A stretch of 8,110 nt of DNA from Anaerolineae bacterium. GTDB taxonomy: Bacteria; Chloroflexota; Anaerolineae; JACIWR01. The stretch covers positions 1 to 8,110 of the forward strand of contig JAGGZG010000323.1 of the NCBI GenBank assembly GCA_021162125.1, given 5' to 3'. Of this stretch, positions 5,358-8,110 are shown in pieces. The notes below the pieces were generated by a model. It ran no database searches. It was not told the DNA's origin and saw only the letters and a program-made list of their open reading frames with translations. The first letter of the stretch is position 1. Every line of letters begins with the position of its first letter. The position numbers and the translations under genes are program-made.

Positions 5358-7544
5358 ATGGATCACACCTGGCTGGTGCACGAGGACACATTCCAGGCAG
5401 AACGCCAGCACCATCACGAGACAATTTTCACCATCGGCAACGGCTACCTGGGCACGCGGGGAACTTTTGAGGAGCGTTACCCGGGTGACCGGCAGGCGAC
5501 GCTCATCCACGGCGTGTTTGACGACGCGCCGATCGTTCACACCGAGCTGGTCAATGCTCCTGACTGGCTGCCCTTCTACCTCCTCGTCGAGGGGCAGCGG
5601 TTTGCGATGAATCGTGGCGCGGTGACAAACTACCGGCGCACGCTGGACCTGCGCACCGGGGTGTTGACGCGCGAACTGTGCTGGCGCAGTCCCGGCGGGC
5701 ACAGCGTAGACATCGCCATCGAACGCTGGGCCAGCCTGGCCGACGAGCACCTGTGCGCCATCCGCTACAGCGTTACGGCGCTGGACTTTAGCGGGGAAAT
5801 AGAACTGCGTGCCGGACTGGATGGCCTGGTGGAAAATCCCTGCCCCATCCAGCCTGGCGAGGTGGGCCTGCTGCACTGGCGGTACGTGGCCCAGAGTCAC
5901 CCCACGCCGCAGTCCGCCACCCTGCACAGCCGCACCCGCACCAGCGGCGTTGATCTCTGCCAGGCCGTGTACCTGGCCGTCGAGGGCGTGGAGGGCGTGA
6001 GCTACGTTTCCCGCGATTGTCCCAACTGTCCACAGGTTACCGCCCGTTTCCACCTGTCGCCGGGGCAGACGGCCACCGCCACCAAGCTGGTGGCGATGTA
6101 CACCTCCCGCGATACCGGCGTCCCGGCCACGGCGGTGCTGGAGAAGCTGGACGAGGCCGTCGCCCGTGGCTACGACGCGCTGCGGGCCGAGCACGTGGCC
6201 GAATGGGATCGGTACTGGCGGGCCTGCGACGTGGTCATCGAGGGGGACGACGAGGCACAGCTCGCCCTGCGCTTCAGCCTCTTCCAGTTGCTCATCGCTA
6301 CCCCGCGCCACGACGAGCGGGTGAGCATCCCGGCCAAGACCCTGAGCGGCTTCGACTATCGGGGGCACGTGTTCTGGGACACCGACATTTTCATCGTGCC
6401 CTTCCTGGCTTTCACCCAACCTCACCTGGCCCGCAACCTGCTCATGTATCGCTATCACACTCTGCCCGGTGCGCGGGACAAAGCGCGGCAAGCTGGTTAC
6501 GAAGGGGCGATGTACCCCTGGGAGAGCGTGCCCAGCGGCGAGGAGACCACGCCCCATTGGGTGCCCCTGGCCGACGGCGGGGTGGTGCGCATCTGGTGTG
6601 GGGAGATCGAGCAGCACATCTCGGCTGACGTGGCTTACGCCGTGTGGCAGTACTGGCAGGTGACCGGCGACGATGACTTCTTCGTCAACTACGGTGCCGA
6701 GATTATCCTGGACACGGCAGTCTTCTGGGGTAGTCGCGTCGAGTTCAACGCCGGCAAAGGCTGCTACGAGATCAACGACGTCATCGGCCCCGACGAGAAC
6801 CACGACCACGTGAACAACTCGGTCTTCACCAACCGCATGGTGCAGTGGCATCTGCGTACCGCGCTGGACACCCTGTCCTGGCTGCGACGGGCCCATCCCG
6901 ACAAAGCGACCGATCTGGAGCGACGGCTGGACCTGACCCCCGAACGGCTGGCTCACTGGGAGGACGTGATTGATCGCATCTACGTTGCTCACGATCCCGA
7001 GAGCGGGTTGATGGAGCAGTTCGATGGCTTCTTTGATCTGGAGGACCTCGACCTGGCGAGCTTGGAGCCGCGTACCAGGTCGGTGCAGGAATTGCTGGGC
7101 GTCGAGGGGGCACAGAAGGTGCAGGTGCTCAAGCAACCCGACGTGCTGATGCTGCTCTATATGCTGGGCGACGAGTACGATCAAGCTACCAAGCGGGCGA
7201 ATTGGGATTACTACGAGCCGCGCACCGACCACGCCTTTGGCTCGTCCCTCGGTCCGACTGTGCACGCCATCGTAGGTTGCCAGGTAGGGGAGGTGGATAG
7301 GGCCTACGAGCATTTCATGCGCGCCGCGCGTGCTGACCTGTGCGACGTGCGGGGCAACGCTGGCGCTGGTATCCACGCTGCCTCGGCTGGCGGATTGTGG
7401 CAGGCGGTAGTCTTCGGCTTCGCCGGGCTCAAGCTCACCCCGCAGGGCCCGGTGGTGCACCCCTGCCTGCCCCCTCACTGGAAAAAGCTATCCTTCACGA
7501 TTCGTTACCGAGGGGAGACCATACAGTACTCGCTGGCAGGCTAA
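5358..7544 (+). CDS. GH65 glycoside phosphorylase (alpha-glucobiose phosphorylase-like)
   Basis: A 728-residue cytoplasmic enzyme of family GH65, which splits alpha-glucosides such as maltose, trehalose, kojibiose or nigerose with phosphate and inversion to beta-glucose 1-phosphate. The N-terminal beta-sandwich (about 1-270) starts with ETIFTIGNGYLGTRGTFEE (21-39), a strong family mark. The (alpha/alpha)6 barrel has HVFWDTDIF (337-345), YPWESVPSGEET (386-397), EIEQHISADVAYA (416-428), the general acid E480 in DVIGPDENHDHVNN (474-487), and KQPDV (592-596). The likely phosphate site is GSSLGPTVHAI (628-638) with GIHAASAGGLWQAVVFGF (671-688). A short C-terminal beta domain ends the protein. Length fits the family. 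The PWES...GEET and WQAVVFGFAG forms look more like the kojibiose/trehalose-type branch than classical maltose phosphorylases, so specificity is open. A few GH65 members are hydrolases, but the pgmB neighbour argues for a phosphorylase. Start ATG 5358 is chosen from its ribosome site and the conserved N-terminus. Confidence 0.93.
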   Translation: MDHTWLVHEDTFQAERQHHHETIFTIGNGYLGTRGTFEERYPGDRQATLIHGVFDDAPIVHTELVNAPDWLPFYLLVEGQRFAMNRGAVTNYRRTLDLRTGVLTRELCWRSPGGHSVDIAIERWASLADEHLCAIRYSVTALDFSGEIELRAGLDGLVENPCPIQPGEVGLLHWRYVAQSHPTPQSATLHSRTRTSGVDLCQAVYLAVEGVEGVSYVSRDCPNCPQVTARFHLSPGQTATATKLVAMYTSRDTGVPATAVLEKLDEAVARGYDALRAEHVAEWDRYWRACDVVIEGDDEAQLALRFSLFQLLIATPRHDERVSIPAKTLSGFDYRGHVFWDTDIFIVPFLAFTQPHLARNLLMYRYHTLPGARDKARQAGYEGAMYPWESVPSGEETTPHWVPLADGGVVRIWCGEIEQHISADVAYAVWQYWQVTGDDDFFVNYGAEIILDTAVFWGSRVEFNAGKGCYEINDVIGPDENHDHVNNSVFTNRMVQWHLRTALDTLSWLRRAHPDKATDLERRLDLTPERLAHWEDVIDRIYVAHDPESGLMEQFDGFFDLEDLDLASLEPRTRSVQELLGVEGAQKVQVLKQPDVLMLLYMLGDEYDQATKRANWDYYEPRTDHAFGSSLGPTVHAIVGCQVGEVDRAYEHFMRAARADLCDVRGNAGAGIHAASAGGLWQAVVFGFAGLKLTPQGPVVHPCLPPHWKKLSFTIRYRGETIQYSLAG

Positions 7545-7554
7545 CACCGTTCCC

Positions 7555-7587
7555 AGAGCCCCGTTTTCTTGGAAAAAACGGGGCTCT
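7555..7587 (+). terminator. Hairpin terminator after the GH65 gene
   Basis: AGAGCCCCGTTTT (7555-7567) and AAAACGGGGCTCT (7575-7587) form a perfect 13-bp stem with a 7-base loop, starting 10 bases after the GH65 stop. There is no T run after the stem on the plus strand, only T's within the 5' arm. It may end the operon, or protect its 3' end, by structure rather than by a classical U-tract. Confidence 0.75.
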
Positions 7588-7602
7588 CCAGTTCCAGGCA
7601 CT

Positions 7603-7634
7603 CGGCCCTGAGTTCCGCGATGAGCTCAGGGCCG
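7603..7634. repeat. Second downstream hairpin
   Basis: CGGCCCTGAG (7603-7612) pairs perfectly with CTCAGGGCCG (7625-7634), leaving a 12-base loop. It lies 15 bases after the first hairpin. There is no T run; it may be a transcript 3'-end stabiliser or part of the repeat-rich tail. Confidence 0.6.
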
Positions 7635-7700
7635 CGCTATATCACGCGATCCTGATTTCGAGCATCTCCCTCTTGTGTGTTGGTGCCCCTCGTCCGCCCC

Positions 7701-7793
7701 GCCGGGCGGTTTAGCGCCCGGCTACGAGGTGGGAAGCCCCCTTCGGGGGCTCCGGAGGGCCTTGCATCTCGTAGCCCGGACGTTCCACGTCCG
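7701..7793. repeat. Cluster of nested GC-rich hairpins (REP-like)
   Basis: Four perfect inverted repeats are packed into 93 bases. GCCGGGCG/CGCCCGGC is at 7701-7722. The outer stem GGCTACGAG/CTCGTAGCC (7720-7728 with 7768-7776) encloses AGCCCCC/GGGGGCT (7735-7751, loop TTC). CGGACGT/ACGTCCG is at 7777-7793 (loop TCC). Compound stems like this are typical of dispersed REP/BIME-type elements or of structured RNAs. No coding signal supports the frames across it. Confidence 0.6.
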
Positions 7794-7877
7794 AGCGGGT
7801 CTGAGCGGCCAACACGTTACCGGGAGACTACCTGATTTCGCAGCATTATGGAAACCGCGACCACTACGTGTAAGAGC

Positions 7878-8001
7878 GTGTCTGAAAGGCTAAGATGAAG
7901 GTATCAACCACCAAGACACAGAGGCACAAAGTAACATTAAAGAGCAAGTAACCCCTCGATTTTTTGGTGTCTTGGTGCCTTTGTGGTGAATTTTCGGACA
8001 C
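7878..8001. mobile_element. MITE-like palindromic repeat (124 bp)
   Basis: The ends are inverted: GTGTCTGAAA at 7878-7887 against GTGTCCGAAA, the reverse complement of 7992-8001 (9 of 10 match). Inside, CACCAAGACAC (7909-7919) pairs perfectly with GTGTCTTGGTG (7967-7977), and CACAAAG occurs on both sides. Family knowledge: CACCAAGACAC/CACAAAG-rich intergenic repeats are common in several environmental phyla. No transposase and no clear target duplication are visible, so the element is non-autonomous if mobile at all. The spurious minus-strand frame over it translates this palindrome. Confidence 0.55.
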
Positions 8002-8012
8002 CCCCAAGTTTC

Positions 8013-8041
8013 TTGAACCCAGGTGCAAAGTGTGGTAAAAT
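8013..8041 (+). promoter_or_regulatory. Sigma70-type promoter for a gene beyond the window
   Basis: The -35 TTGAAC (8013-8018) and -10 TAAAAT (8036-8041) are separated by exactly 17 bases, the best promoter match in the window. Transcription would begin at about 8048-8050, heading out of the right edge. It starts just outside the MITE-like repeat. No start codon with a ribosome site is seen by 8110, so the transcript has a leader of at least about 60 bases. Confidence 0.6.
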
Positions 8042-8053
8042 ACGCCCCACTTG

Positions 8054-8089
8054 GTGCCCGGTGCGGGTCTCCTGGTCCCGCTGGGGCAC
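8054..8089 (+). other. Leader hairpin just after the promoter
   Basis: GTGCCC (8054-8059) pairs with GGGCAC (8084-8089), and inside it GCGGG (8063-8067) pairs with CCCGC (8077-8081), leaving a 9-base loop and unpaired bases between the stems. It would form at the very 5' end of the transcript from the promoter at 8013-8041. It may act in mRNA stability or attenuation, or be the start of a small RNA. No known riboswitch class is recognised. Confidence 0.45.
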
Positions 8090-8110
8090 ATACGTCAACT
8101 TAAGTGCGAC

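Larger units (their letters stand above)
7545..8110. other. 566-base gene-free tail rich in hairpins and repeats
   Basis: Every open frame here is short, lacks recognisable domains and runs through palindromic DNA. The stretch holds a terminator-like hairpin, a second hairpin, a nested hairpin cluster, a 124-bp MITE-like repeat and, at the end, a promoter with a leader hairpin, each listed separately. Nothing recognisable is seen in 7635-7700 or 7794-7877. Confidence 0.75.

Noticed and set aside
5307..7478. A 723-residue open frame on the minus strand opposite GH65
   Set aside because: It is the antisense shadow of a strongly recognised GH65 gene; high G+C keeps stops rare. No domain or ribosome site is seen.
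7340..7893. Two plus-strand frames (7340-7714 and 7675-7893)
   Set aside because: One overlaps the GH65 3' end out of frame and both run through hairpin DNA; no domain or initiation signal.
7864..8091. A 75-residue minus-strand frame
   Set aside because: It is a translation of the MITE-like palindrome and the leader hairpin, of a kind often mis-annotated as hypothetical protein.

Overview
The window looks like accessory DNA from a free-living, carbohydrate-degrading bacterium with moderately high G+C. The style suggests Chloroflexota (Anaerolineae-like): YesL-type DUF624, GH130 and GH65 genes together, an ISAzo13-type insertion sequence, and intergenic heptamer and palindromic repeats. This assignment is inference from style and gene content; no phylogenetic marker is present.

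Left part (1-1406, minus strand): two overlapping GT-B glycosyltransferases of family GT4. The upstream one is complete and the downstream one runs off the window edge. They look like part of a surface-glycan or exopolysaccharide cluster. This stretch is visibly more AT-rich than the right half.

Middle (1451-2830): a complete insertion sequence with 23-bp imperfect terminal inverted repeats (20/23 identical), a probable 3-bp TTA target duplication and an intact ISAzo13-like DDE transposase. It sits in what would otherwise be a roughly 100-bp divergent intergenic gap between the glycosyltransferase operon and the sugar operon. Its transposase points towards the glycosyltransferases.

Right part (2889-7544, plus strand): a tight four-gene module of a DUF624/YesL-like membrane protein, a GH130 beta-mannoside phosphorylase-like enzyme, a beta-phosphoglucomutase and a GH65 glycoside phosphorylase. 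The first three genes overlap or nearly abut. A heptamer-repeat hairpin lies before the GH65 gene. The expected logic is that imported or intracellular disaccharides are split by phosphate. GH65 would give beta-glucose 1-phosphate, which beta-phosphoglucomutase turns into glucose 6-phosphate. GH130 would give alpha-mannose 1-phosphate (or a relative) from beta-mannosides. No transporter or regulator gene is in the window.

End (7545-8110): no convincing gene. It holds a strong 13-bp terminator-like hairpin, a second hairpin, a cluster of nested GC-rich hairpins, a 124-bp MITE-like repeat with GTGTCYGAAA ends, and a good sigma70-type promoter followed by a leader hairpin for a gene beyond the right edge. 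The most unusual things are the paired phosphorylase module, the IS-derived regulatory possibilities on both sides of the insertion, and the repeat-rich non-coding tail. I found no CRISPR, tRNA, rRNA or recognisable defence system.
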